The notes under the pieces are model-generated. The model saw nothing but the letters and a program-made list of their open reading frames with translations, was not told where the DNA came from and ran no database searches. The position numbers and the translations under genes were made by a program. From positions 191,126-255,125 of the forward strand of contig JAQGDQ010000069.1 in NCBI GenBank assembly GCA_030141605.1: 64,000 bases of DNA, read 5' to 3'. Source of the stretch: Tubiluchus corallicola (taxonomy: Eukaryota > Priapulida > Priapulimorpha > Priapulimorphida > Tubiluchidae). Of this stretch, positions 49,020 to 60,570 are shown in pieces. Each line of letters opens with the position of its first letter. The stretch's first letter is position 1.

Positions 49020-50400
49020 CTAGCCAAATCGTGTATATATGTTCGTATCCGTATCTTTAAAGAAGGTATTTCTTTCCCATTCAATCCTATACACTTATTA
49101 GATCTGAATTAATCTTGTGTAACTTTGTGCATGGCCTCTGGTGATCGATCTGGCCACCTGCGATTTTGGTTGATTTTGTGGGCTTACAGCTTTATCATAT
49201 ATATTCATTAAAATCTTATAAGCCTCTAGCATGTCACCTTTCAGCCTCCTGTAAGCTAGTCAGTTGTAGCTGTGTTGGCAATTTAAGGAACTTTAGCCGG
49301 TCAATATACGATAATTCTTTCAAGTGACTAAGCTTTCTTGTCATGTATTTGTACTTGTTCCAGCTGATCCATATATTTGACCACTGATGAGTGACATACT
49401 GAGCTTGAAAACTCCACGGGGCCTAACAAGGACTTTGTACAGGCAGATGAACATACTATGGGTCAGAGTGGTAAAAGCTCTTGTTATTATCCCCACCATC
49501 TTCTTAACTTTGCTTATCTTTTCCTGGATATGATGTTTAAATGTGAGCAATCTATCAAAAGTAGCTCCAACGTCTTTCTCTGACTCAACCCAGGGTATCT
49601 GGTCACTAATTTCATCTCTTACCAGTATGTAATCAGAAGTTGGATTATTTTCTTTCCTAATTGTTATACTCATCACCTTACATTTACCAGGATGAAAAGC
49701 TAACAACCAGCTTCTTGAATGTCTCCCTATCCTGCTGTGATTCAATTACATTGAACAGTTTTGTATCATCTGCAAACAGAAAGATCTCAGACACTATTTC
49801 TTCTGGAAGATCATTGATGTAGATGAGAAATAATATGGGACAGAGGACGCTGCTCTGTGGAATTCCACGATTTACATTTTGCCAGCTCGAGCTATATCCC
49901 TGTACGATGACTTTTTGCTTCCTATTGCTAAAAAAATCTGCAATCCACATAGCTATAGGTTCCTCAATCCCGTATGCTCTCAACTTACACTATATCATTT
50001 TGAGGGGCACTCTATCAAATGCTTTTTCAAATTCCATATACGCTTCTGTTCACATCTCCATTACTTGTAAGGGCTGTAGGCTTGTTGATCGTCCTGGCGA
50101 AAACCAATTTTGCTTATTGCTAATAAAATAGTTTATCAGCAGATACTCCAGAATGTGGCCAGTTAAGAAATTCTACATGACCTTACAAACAACAGTTGTT
50201 AGAGATAAAGGACGATAGTTATTTGCCATTTTTCTATTACAATTTTTGTATTACAATATCCTGGCTTCTTTCCATTTTTGTGGTAAAACTCCTGCACCAA
50301 GCTAAAGATTAAAAATCCTAGTTAGGGGCGCTTTAATTTAGTCTGCAATTTCTCTTAATAATAATCCATTAGGATTCGTCACAGAGAAGAGGACAACTTG
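49020..50400 (-). pseudogene. Decayed non-LTR retrotransposon reverse transcriptase
   Basis: Conceptual pieces in several frames follow the LINE reverse-transcriptase order on the minus strand: NYRPLSLTTVVCKV near 50210, EFEKAFDRVPLKM near 50020, GIPQSSVLCPILFLIYINDL, the catalytic box FADD at about 49776-49765, HPGKCKVMSI near 49695, and a C-terminal stretch with RRLKGDMLEAYKIL. Stops and frame changes separate them, so it is inactive. The type resembles CR1/Jockey-like elements. It is 5'-truncated and its 3' end lies roughly 130 bases upstream of the ARMC10-like start codon, on the same strand. Confidence 0.85.
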
Positions 50401-50728
50401 TCATATCCATTATAAAACATACACAATGTGCTGCAAAGCTGTATAATGCATTTATTTTAGAAACTATCTAGTGCATACTGCATACCAAATGTTAGACTTA
50501 ATGTTAATCGTGGAAAGATATTTGGCTTTAAGGCAAATTTAGAAATAAAATAAATTAGTTTAGCAACACAGAGGTGGCTAATTTGCCTAAACAATCCTTT
50601 ATACAATTGGAAATTTTTATCACAGCATCCTTATGAATGGTAAGTAAGTTTCATATTTGGACTCTGCAGGGTATCACCACAGAGACCCATCATTTGCATA
50701 CTTAAAATTTAATTTGCATTACTATCAG

Positions 50729-51169
50729 CAGGCCCGATAAAAGAGGGGACAGGAGGCCAGTGTTCCGGGGCCCGAAACGATTGAAGATGCAGTCAAAGTT
50801 TTATATAGCTAGAACTGCTAAATTGTTTCTTCACAAAATCGTCCAAATGGATTGGCCATTTCTTCTTGTCTTTTCTCTAGCTTTTCCCTCATCAGTAGTA
50901 CTTTTTTGAATGGTGGAAGCATTGGAAGTAATTGGAAATTGTCACGATCAAATTACACGAAGCTCTGTTGCACTAAACTTTAGTTTATTCAAAAATATGT
51001 TCATTTTCTAATTTTTGTTTTGCTTATAGACAGCATCAGCATCTCAGGTTCTAACAGAATGTCATTTCTGTACTTAGTTCAGTTTGCTGTAATGTTTTGC
51101 CACTTGAAGTGAATTGGGGCCCTTAGTTCTTGCTGCCCTGGGTCCAGCAATAACTCTTGATGGCCCTGT
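50729..51169. mobile_element. Possible degenerate hAT-type element
   Basis: The left end CAGGCCCGATAAAAGAGG, with GGGGCCCG further in, and the right end read inward, CAGGGCCATCAAGAGTT, with AGGGCCCC further in, resemble hAT termini of the CAGGGCCGGCCC type. Flanking octamers agree at only 5 of 8 positions, so boundaries are uncertain. Confidence 0.4.
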
Positions 51170-51334
51170 CCATTAGTTGTTGGATACATATTATAGTCCA
51201 GTCCAGTTAGCTCAAAAAATGTGTGAAATCGAGAAAAATTGTGTCAGGCTGCCGTTCGAATGTCTGGCCAGGTACCCAGGAAGTTGTCCAGAACAACATA
51301 ATTATTCAAAAACCCCTGAAAACCACTTTGGGGG

Positions 51335-52200
51335 AAAAGTTATGGTTCTTTAAATGGCTTGCCAACGTTGCTTCACATGGCTCAATTTAAAATGGCATAT
51401 AGTTATCGTAGGCTAATATAAAAGTGCACAAGGCCTATCACGAAAATAGTGTTTAAAGGTCATTCAAAGTCAAGGCCATTCAAAAGGCAAATGATCAGAA
51501 TTAAAGTCAAAATGACTCAACTAAGAAGCATTGTGTACTGCATAAATATGTTAACAGCTGACATAAAAGTAAATATGGTCTATCAGAAAATTAGTGTTTG
51601 AAGGTTATTCTAGGTTAAGGTAATTCAAAGTAGCCACCGACTCGCCATTAAAGTCAAAATAACTCAGAAGCATTGTAAACTGTAATAAATGTATCAACAG
51701 CTGATCTAAAAACGAATATGCTTGCTTATGTACGATTATAGTTGTCCGTCAAGACCTAATGAATCCTCTCTTGCCCCTGAGATGGATGTGGACCGATCCG
51801 TGATCAGCACTGTTTGCGACAAATGTGACAGAAAAAGTCGACTGTTGCTGGTGTCACTGTTGGCAGGCTTCGATAGTCACAGATCGTTGTGCGTCATCGA
51901 TTTCGATTGCTAGTTGACTTCTCAGGCTAGAAAGTTCTTCGAACATTTTGAATGACCATTTTTCTGATAGACAATTCATCTTTATGTCAGTTGGTTATGC
52001 ATTTGTGCGATCTTACATGCATCCTAGTAGAGATGTTTCTAAAGCTGCATTGGCGGCCATTTTGAATTGACTTTGATACGTTATTTTTCTGATACGTCAT
52101 ATGCACTTTTATACCACCTTAAATGTCACTGAGTTATTTTAACTTCAAAGCAGCCATTAGCGGCCATTTTGAATGAAAGCTCCATAACTTAACTAGTTTT
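51335..52200. mobile_element. Foldback element with 144-base internal repeats
   Basis: The left arm (about 51335-51720) contains units repeated every 144 bases, beginning near 51420, 51564 and 51708, each with a TATCAGAAAA-like core and CAGCTGA(C/T)(A/C)TAAAA at the joints. The right arm (about 51930-52200) carries the same motifs inverted: TTTTTCTGATAGAC near 51958, TATGCACTTTTATA near 52098 and the outer sequence CCATAACTTAA matching AAGTTATGG at the left edge. Copies of GCGGCCATTTTGAAT occur near 52052 and 52159. No target-site duplication was resolved. Confidence 0.55.
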
Positions 52201-52715
52201 CTCATTTTCCCCATAAAATGGATTTCGGGGATTTTGAATATATTCTGAGTGTTTGTGCAAAAAGTCCGCTTTTCACTATTACTGTCCGGGTCATATCTCA
52301 TTTTGACGGGACCAACATTCAATATCTTCAAACAAATCAGCTACTTAAAAAGAAAACAGTTTTGCAGACATACTCCAAGGTGTAAAGTTAGTCATTAACT
52401 TTAAAATTATGGAAATCGTACGATTTATTAAAAACTTTTCTGTAGTGTTTACCAGGTGCAACCAAAGTGAACAAGCTTCCAAATGAGTCAGTTTATTCAA
52501 ACGATATCAAATGCCTTCTGAAAATCACTAAATATGATACTATACTGTTATTCTTTGAGACTAACTCGTATCTTCGACGGCAACAGAACGTAAAGGAAGT
52601 ATTGTAGTGTTCAGTGCTGTGTCCCATGACAAAATCTTCTTGCTCAGAATATAAAAATGCAGTGTCGTCTTGTCCTCTTGAGGGGCTAACTTTCAACCAA
52701 GTTCTTCGTAATTGA

Positions 52716-53157
<442 letters not shown>

Positions 53158-53159
53158 GT

Positions 53160-55080
53160 ATAAGTGAGGTAAAATGGAGCAATATAAGTGAACACATTTA
53201 CACTGAAGTAGCATTACACTGTGTTTGGGTACTAAATAAATTTAGTGTAACCTACAACAATACTGATTGTAGCTGTTGGTCTGCAGCAGAAACATACAAC
53301 ATGTGCTGAACAACGGTCATTTTACGATCTAAGTGAATCATAGTCGGTGGTTCCTTTTCCGTTCACTAACCTATGCAATGATTAAAACACCGGTAAAAAC
53401 CAACCATGCAAGTTGTTTACATAGAACAGTTTGAGCAAAAACAGCAAATAAACTTACTAAGGTCAGCTGAGTGCTCCTGTTGCACTGCTTGAGATCCGCA
53501 TTCGTTGTATTGACACCATGCTCGTGAACCGTGCAGGGTAATAATTAATAGGAAATTAGGAAATTTAGAAAATTTTGAGCGATATTCTAGTTAAGGTACA
53601 ATCGAAGTCTAGCTAGATTTTAATAATGTAGAGGGCTATGAGAAAGTAACCCGACTTTCACAACATGATTTCACGTTTTTGATTAGGGGACGAAGTGCAC
53701 GATCCCTACAGATGGATTGGGTATGCCATTCCGCAGACCTTCACCATTTTAATTTTTCACTTTTCCGCATCTGCGCTTAAATATATGCCCATTAAGTGGA
53801 TCACGCTTGTTGAGTGGATTCGCCCGATACATTGTTACATTACTGGCGTTTCTTTGATTCTGTAATGTTTAAATGGATCTGCCTGAAACAACGCCGTTTC
53901 TAGAAAGCCAAATGTTAACAAGCGTTTCCCATGATTTTCTTATGGAAGGTTGGAAAGTGAATAATTTTACAAGAAATGAGAAAATGGGATGCGTTGAGCA
54001 ATTTGATACCTCGATTATTACAGTTTAGATGCCATTATATGTGTAAGAGCAGATGAGCACATAAAATTTTACTACATCAAATTTACAGCACCATAAGCAA
54101 ATTTGTTAACAAATATTGCCTTCACGGATAAGGAAAATCCATGTTTTTCAAAACTTAGGTCTGCTATTTTTTGAAGTATAATTGGGGATAATAATATATG
54201 GCTCGCTGTATAGACTACAATATTTTACATTATTTGCCAAATTCTTGCTTCTAGATGTTATGACGTCGACTTCGATTTCTTATAATTATGATGATAATGA
54301 CGATGATGGTGATGATGACGACAACGATGTTTATGATATTGGGGGCCGGTGGTGCCACATTTTTTTCTTAACTTTCAAACTTTTACAGTAATTCTTTCTA
54401 ACTGATACCACGGAAATGTACATTTTCTATATCAAGAATTGAATAATTCAATAATAAAAAAAATCCCACAGTAAAGCTGCTACAGTAGAATAGTTTCTAC
54501 AGTAAACTACTGACGCTATCAGTAGAGCGCAGACTTCCACTAATGTTTGCGGAGTAATTGACTGACATTAGGATTGGTTTTGTTACATACTACTTCAGGC
54601 CCCATTAAGAAATCTTAATTTTGTGTTTGGATCCGCTATGTTCTTGCATTCATTTTCTATTCCATTCAGAATTGTCTTTTAATTTTTTTTCTTCCATTCT
54701 GTCTGTACTCGTTGCCTATGTTTGTTCCGTATTTATGTGCAATCTCGCTCAACTAACTGTGCCAATAGCACCGACTGCACGGATATTTCAGTTGCTGGTC
54801 CAAAAATTGCCAATCTCTTATTAGTTGGCAAAAGAAACTTCCTGTAAAACATAAGTTTTCTGTGATTAATAGACCACACACCTAATTTAGACAAAATCCC
54901 CCAGTAATTCATACTTACCAACAACTCAGTAGACTTTTCAATGATCTTCCTTGGACTTTTTCTAATAATTGGTCTAATTGAAACTTTTGGATGTTTCAGA
55001 ATTGTATACTAAGGATGGTATTTCTAAAAATTCATAAAGTCTTAGCTTTACTGCACTAGACATTCTAGTATTATTGTGTT
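53160..55080. other. Gene-poor region after the (GA)n tract
   Basis: No firmly supported gene. A minus-strand segment at about 53455-53545 is open and precedes a strong GTAAGT donor, but no acceptor or partner exon was found. A short GAT/GAC-rich run occurs at 54286-54330. Confidence 0.35.
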
Positions 55081-55100
55081 GCTGTAAACTGTAACTTATT

Positions 55101-55104
<4 letters not shown>

Positions 55105-55146
<42 letters not shown>

Positions 55147-55186
55147 TATATATATATATAAGAATAATATATATATATATATATGT
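55105..55186. repeat. (CA)n and (TA)n compound microsatellite
   Basis: (CA)n at about 55105-55140 followed by two (TA)n runs to 55186, separated by AAGAATAA. Confidence 0.95.
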
Positions 55187-55639
55187 ATATTATTCTTTTT
55201 TCTTTTCATATTTCAACTTATAGTTATTTTGTTTATTTAGCCAACTATCACAGTTTTTGTAATTTCGAGTCTTACTATCATCTTTACCTTCACTAATAAC
55301 TTCATTTAATGTAGGCAATCTTTTTTTCTTAGTGATCTTAGTATGGGGTTTTTTCAGCTTCTCTACAATAATTATCACTTCTTATGTTATTTTAATTTCC
55401 TTCTCCCCCAGTATCATCACTTCTCTTTCAAGTATTGAGGTATTACTCTTTGCACTTTTTTAATCTTGTTTAATCTGTTAACTGCATGCGACACAACACA
55501 ATAAATTGCCAAACATCGTTCTCTGCCTTACAGGTTCAGTACGTTTGATGTCTTTAGACTTACCAACAGGCGAAATACTTACTGCAATAGTACTTTCATT
55601 TATTTGCAAGTGTGAGATGAAAACCTAGTCTCGCTTCAG

Positions 55640-55970
55640 TTTTAGTGTGCATCCTGAGCCATATTTCGTCAAAACAGTCTATATATTGAAAAATATTATG
55701 TATAATTCATCATTTTTCATTATTTAAGTATAATTTTATTATGATGTCCGGCCTGTAGAATTTTCTTATCGAAGATTATAGAAGATAAAATTGATATTTT
55801 TTCACAGGTCATGATCGATCATTACCAAATATTCTTCTTTGCTTATATGCCCCACCCTCCAGAAAATTTTGTGGAAATCAGTTTAGTAGTTTTTGCTCAG
55901 TCGTATTAATTAACAAACCAAGGACTATGGAAACATATAACCTCCTCGACGGAGGTAACAAATAAGGAAA
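55640..55970 (+). mobile_element. Probable LINE-derived 3' tail with terminal hairpin
   Basis: The segment ends in ACCTCCTCGACGGAGGT at about 55942-55958, whose ACCTCC/GGAGGT arms form a perfect 6-base stem. AT-rich sequence with GCCCCACCCTCCAGAAAATT precedes it. Many invertebrate non-LTR elements end with this kind of hairpin. There is no coding sequence, so the assignment rests on the tail alone. Confidence 0.35.
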
Positions 55971-55974
55971 GAAA

Positions 55975-56985
55975 GAAGCGGTTTCGGCTCCCTGTCCCAA
56001 GATTTATTAAGAGAGAAAAAAAGAATAAAAATAAACACAACAGGCTATTAAACATTGATATTTTTTATTTACAATGATAAGACAATTACCAATTATTAAT
56101 TACAAAATATGCAGCATATGCAGCAGAACACTAAAGCATAGTGTTACTAATAACACTGTAGCAGGAACGCTAGTAAAAAGTGGCAACTTTTATATATAAA
56201 GTGCGATTTGTCGGTAAGGAGAATCTGCAGATTTGCATTCAGTAGATAATCATACATATTATAATTTTCTGAAGAAAACAAATGAACTCCGCTAACTTAA
56301 AAAATTTAATAATTACAAAGTTAAATGAAAAACGGACCTGGTTTTGAATTATAGTTCTAAACAATCCAACTTACAAAAATATTGAAACACACATACTATT
56401 TTGTAAATACTTATTACGGCAAAAACTATAATTTCGCATTCGCGCGGCTAGTTTTTCGCTGTTGCATGTATTTTGCTAATCACCAGTTAGCACATACACC
56501 TCAAAAACGCGTTGCACGAACAACAGGCGTTGTACCTTTCTGTTTAGATGTGGTTCACTTGTGATATGGTCCCATCATTCGCACTCATGCACGAACATGG
56601 CAGTAAGCTTTAAATTTAAATTTTTAAAATTACAATTTGCATAGTTTTGTGTATCACACTAAATGTTGTACAGTATAACTAATTGGGCTCGCCCGCCATT
56701 TATAAAGTTTTCAATCTATTATTTTATTTTCAGAAAGAGTTTTCCTAGTATTAGGTATTGTTATTAATCTACGTGTGCGTTTTTGCATTATGCTTCGCCG
56801 AATACCATCTGAGGTGTATTCAAGAAAAACCGATTAAATCATCCATTAGCGCACTTATCTAAATTATGTTGCTGCATTTCCCGAATTTCAACGCAAAATG
56901 TGAAGAAATAACTGCTTAGCGTTATTAAAAATTATTAGCAACCAAAACAGAGTTTCTCATTCACAAAAAATGGCGCATTCACCAG
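55975..56985. other. No recognisable gene
   Basis: AT-rich, with no coding similarity on either strand. If the small gene at 57350-56992 is real, its 3' untranslated region lies here. Confidence 0.3.
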
Positions 56986-56991
56986 CGAACT

Positions 56992-57350
56992 TTAGTTAGT
57001 TTCGTTGTTTTTTATACAAGGGTTGTCTGTTACTATCGAAGTAAGCCGCAGACTCGTGTACCTGTTACAAAATAACAGGGCAAGTTCTAGGATTTTGTCT
57101 AGAAATTTCACACGAGCCACAAAAGCCTCAAGACATAAGTTTTTTCTAAGAGCACCTTGTTCAATTTCAGGCGCATAAACCATAGGTGATTCAGTACTAG
57201 TGTTGGCAATATCATAAGACGTACAGATATTGCGCAGAAGATCCTAAAATAAAAGAAATCTACTTTTAAACAACTAAACACAGTAGTTAATTCGTCGAAC
57301 AATAGTGTAAACTCTGCCAGTGGATTGTCACTTCCGAATTTCGTAAACAT
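56992..57350 (-). CDS. Small gene of unknown function, divergent pair (minus member)
   Basis: Exon 57350-57264 encodes 29 residues beginning MFTKFGSDNPLAEFTLLF. Directly after it is a 20-base sequence with intron-like ends (GTAGAT...TTTTAG, 57263-57244). Removing it joins the frame to 57243-56992, which continues DLLRNICTSYDIA, then YAPEIEQGALRKNL and FLDKILELALLF. The result is 112 residues, mostly amphipathic helix with no membrane span or signal. Without splicing the frame continues into hydrophobic, less plausible sequence. The second exon could instead be joined to a donor not recognised here, or could end at an AG|GTACAC donor near 57072. I do not recognise the family. Confidence 0.4.
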
Positions 57351-57419
57351 TTAGCAAGTTGCACTTCAGTTAGTTGCATTGCAATTAAATGACTATAAAA
57401 TCCAGTAAACTATACACGC
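57351..57419. promoter_or_regulatory. Putative bidirectional promoter, 69 bases between start codons
   Basis: Two divergent candidate start codons (57350 minus, 57420 plus) are separated by only 69 bases. The spacer has the palindromic-like TTGCATTGCAAT and a TATAAAA at about 57392-57398. Such spacing implies a shared promoter if both genes are real. Confidence 0.3.
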
Positions 57420-57666
57420 ATGGATGCAGGTAAATCATGTCAATAAAAGTCAACGAACGCTAATTGTGATTTTAGCTTTTTATATTGCAGAAACTGACGC
57501 TCTGGCTGAATTTGTGGAGAGCGAAAAGAAGAAAACGTGGCTGCAATTCTGTGCCTACATGCTAGCTGTGTTAATGGAGTTCGAACTCCTTTTCTGGAAA
57601 ATAGAACTGATGCGCCGCAGGCTAAAAACTGTTTCCCAATATAGTGTAAAATATTTACATTTCTAA
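57420..57666 (+). CDS. Small gene of unknown function, divergent pair (plus member)
   Basis: Exon 57420-57429 (ATG plus seven bases) and exon 57491-57666 join across a 61-base GT-AG intron (GTAAAT donor, ATATTGCAG acceptor) to encode 61 residues: MDAETDALAEFVESEKKKTW, then a helical stretch CAYMLAVLMEFELLFWKIEL and a basic MRRRLK. There may be further exons, since the C-terminal YSVKYLHF looks like read-through. No family recognised. The short first exon is supported by matching phase and by the adjacent opposite-strand start. Confidence 0.4.
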
Positions 57667-57669
57667 TTA

Positions 57670-58870
57670 CGCTCCCTAATTAACAATCAATTTAAGGATG
57701 TCCAAGAATAGAAGAAGTTGTGTCACTTTAGAAAATTTCTAGTGATGGTTTAGCAGCCCAAATAAACGCAAAAACAGCTTCTTTTTATTCATGTGATCTA
57801 TTCGAGGCAAATGAAAAACGTAAAAAACTGTTTATAAAACAGAACGTAAAATGTAAAAAACCAACTTCGCAAACCTCTTACAATTATCCTACTTTTGGAA
57901 AGTTAAAATTTGTGATTTTTGGACATAGATATAGACTATTGTTATTTCAAATTATTAGTGAAAAATTATTATAATAAAATTTACACTTATTAATTCGTAT
58001 GAGACAGGGACACAAAAGACAGCGGGTCATCGAATCAGTATAATATAAACATTTATGGAAGCTTGATAAGTAGCAGGGCCAGAAAATATGGTGAACATAA
58101 GTCACGGGTTATTAGTACGCGTTTAATTACGTTTTGTGTGTAAACTTTATCCTTTACAACAAAATCATGCTATTTTAGAAGCATGGTAGGGATAGCTTGA
58201 TACGCGTTTCTAACGATCACGATAACACAAACAATAACATGTTACATGTAGGAAGTAAACCTGCAGGTCGATAAGGCTGGTATTGTGTACTGGAAGCTAA
58301 TACCTGCCTTTCTGCAGTAAAAAGGGCATGAACTGTCAATAACGTACCCCAGTTTTTTTCCGCTTGCAAGAAGAACGCTGCACGGTACGAGATCGCTAGT
58401 ACTTGTTATCAGACTAAGAATGAAGTGTCTGACAATGCAAATTATTTCAATACTTGTGTATTAGTGTAGTGAAAGGTGAACAGTTTGGAAAAATTTCTGT
58501 ATTTGTTACTAGTGACAACTATAACTTATAAATTACACGAAGTTAACACTTAAGTTCGTGCATGTGAAGTATTTTCTGATTTTTATGCAGTCTTGGTTAT
58601 ATTGTAGATATCGTTAAAGAAGGCCAGTGCATTGAAACGATAACAGCCAAACGTCAAATCACAAGCTTTCCATGCTATGTAAATTAATGTGCACATGTCC
58701 CAACGATTTTGTCTAGGAACCTTTTCGGGTTTTTTGCGTCTATTTAAATGATCACGAATTAGTGCGTATATTTCCGATTTATTATTCTAGGATTACACAG
58801 AGTATGCAGTTCAGCCTCAGAACTCTTCATTTTTGGCTGTGGTGGAAGTTTACCTCACTAAGATGTAAAA
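57670..58870. other. No recognisable gene
   Basis: AT-rich intergenic DNA without exon-like sequence that I can support. Confidence 0.35.
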
Positions 58871-58881
58871 ATATAGAATCC

Positions 58882-59060
58882 AGGTAAAAAAGTCACAGGT
58901 AAAAACGTCACAGAAAAACTCACAAGAAAAAAGCGCAAGGAAAAAGAAATAACCCTAACCCTAACCGTAACCCTAGCCAAAATTAAATGCGACTTTTTTC
59001 CTGAGACTTTTTTCCGAGTCAAAAATTGTGACTTTTTCCGTGACTTTTTTTCTGTGATTT
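58882..59060. repeat. Inverted arrays of AAAAAGTCACAGG units around telomere-like repeats
   Basis: The left arm (58882-58946) has units such as AAAAAAGTCACAGG, AAAAACGTCACAG and AAAAACTCACAAG. The right arm (58989-59060) carries the same unit inverted (CTTTTTTCCTGAGACTTTT, TGACTTTTTCCGTGAC). Between them 58951-58977 reads AACCCTAACCCTAACCGTAA then CCCTAGC, i.e. TTAGGG-type repeats with two changes. The structure may be a MITE or a fold-back insertion, and the interstitial telomeric tract may be captured or made by repair. Confidence 0.75.
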
Positions 59061-59069
59061 TAGTACCGG

Positions 59070-60000
59070 TCACCAAAATATGTTGCTTGATTTTATAATT
59101 GCGTGATGAGACACCCACGAAGGCTTGAGTTGAATTTGAATATTTGACCAGTTTCAGTCTCAAGTGTAGCATGCTGTTTTTCTTAAGTCATAAGTCACAG
59201 CGCATTCTTCTACACGATTATAAAATACTTTTTCTTTTGCGTAGTTACAAGTTACAACTATTCAGTCTGTTTCTTTGAGCGTCCATGAAAATTAATTGCG
59301 ATATTCGATTCTGTTGGGTGTATGATTATGTTATAATTTTATAATAGGCATTATAATTATTAACCTATGCAAGTCAGTTAAATCTTGTAATTTCACTGTC
59401 GAAATTCTAGCCACACTTTCCGTTCTTGTTTTGTGCAAAATTGTGGTAATTGTTATTATAGCACTCGTAAATTATAAATTATGTTCGTAATCACCATAAT
59501 CACAATTTCTCATGATTTATATGATTGTTGTGCTTACAAGTTGTGCTTCCGGTCTGCATTGCATGCTAAGCACATTATCATTTCTACATGGTGCACTGGG
59601 GGGGGGGGAGGCGTGAGATGTACCAAATGAAAATGACTGTGGCAAGGCGGCTGGAACGACTGAATCTAGCTAATCAAACAGGATAATCTTGTAAGTTGAG
59701 AATCTAAGAAGATGGCAAGCGCTATGCATTTTCTGACAATTTATGCGTTCGACTTTGCTTTAGAAACACCTAAAGTTTAGAAACCGTGAATAATATGTTT
59801 ACCTAAAATAAAAATAAAAATTCACGTTTTAGAACATTGTAATTACTACGTAGGAAAAGGTTAAATTGGAGGTTAAAAGCGTTCATACATGTAGTTAGCA
59901 CAGTAATTTGCTACGTATTGAACTTTCAGGACAACCACAGAAACTAATGGAATGACGTGGACGTCTTTACGCAGCGTAGTACTAATGAATGCCTTACCTG
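59070..60000. other. No recognisable gene; short (G)n run at 59599
   Basis: AT-rich intergenic DNA with a homopolymer G run at about 59599-59608 and nothing I can identify as coding. Confidence 0.35.
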
Positions 60001-60084
60001 TCACGTAAGTACATCTCTAAACTATGTAATGTCAGATGCAAAAGTTCACCTTTGGCGCCAAATTATTGGCTTTTTTCGTGTTCT

Positions 60085-60400
60085 GCTTCTTTTTTTCTGT
60101 GCACTTCTTCTTTCCTCCCCTCTCATGTCCTTTCATGTCTCTCGTTCTCTTCTCTTTTTTCGGCTCCCTCCATTTATTTGTTCTTCTACGTACCCTTGTT
60201 CTATTTTCTTATGTCCTCTTCTTTCTCCTTTTCTGTACTGTTATTTTTCCCTCCCTTCCTTGCCCTACTTTTGTTTTGTCTCTTCTTCTCATTTCTCTCC
60301 TGTTATATTTTCTCTTCTCTTCTCTCTTCGTGGTGCTCTCTTGTTTTCTTCCCGGTTCCTCGTTTCTTCCTGCTATCACCACTCCTCTCATTTTCGCTTG
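60085..60400 (+). repeat. Long polypyrimidine-rich tract upstream of the DUF268 gene
   Basis: About 315 bases dominated by CTT/CCT runs. It keeps several overlapping frames open, giving Ser/Leu/Phe-rich conceptual peptides that I do not regard as genes. It ends about 170 bases before the first proposed coding exon of the DUF268 gene. Confidence 0.7.
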
Positions 60401-60570
60401 TATATAATTGTGTAACTTTATGTTTGTTCTCAAGTTTTTAATGCAACTTAAACTTGCTTTCTGTTTAGAATCAATCAAATGTTTGGCTTTTTTGAAAAGT
60501 GAAGATTCTGTTACAGGTGAAAGGTTGCATTTGGCATTTGTAGACTATCCCAAGTGACGGATATCGCAAT

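Noticed and set aside
59957-60441. Three overlapping 120-150 residue frames rich in Ser, Phe and Leu, and their reverse
   Set aside because: Produced by a pyrimidine-rich tract that lacks stops in several frames at once.
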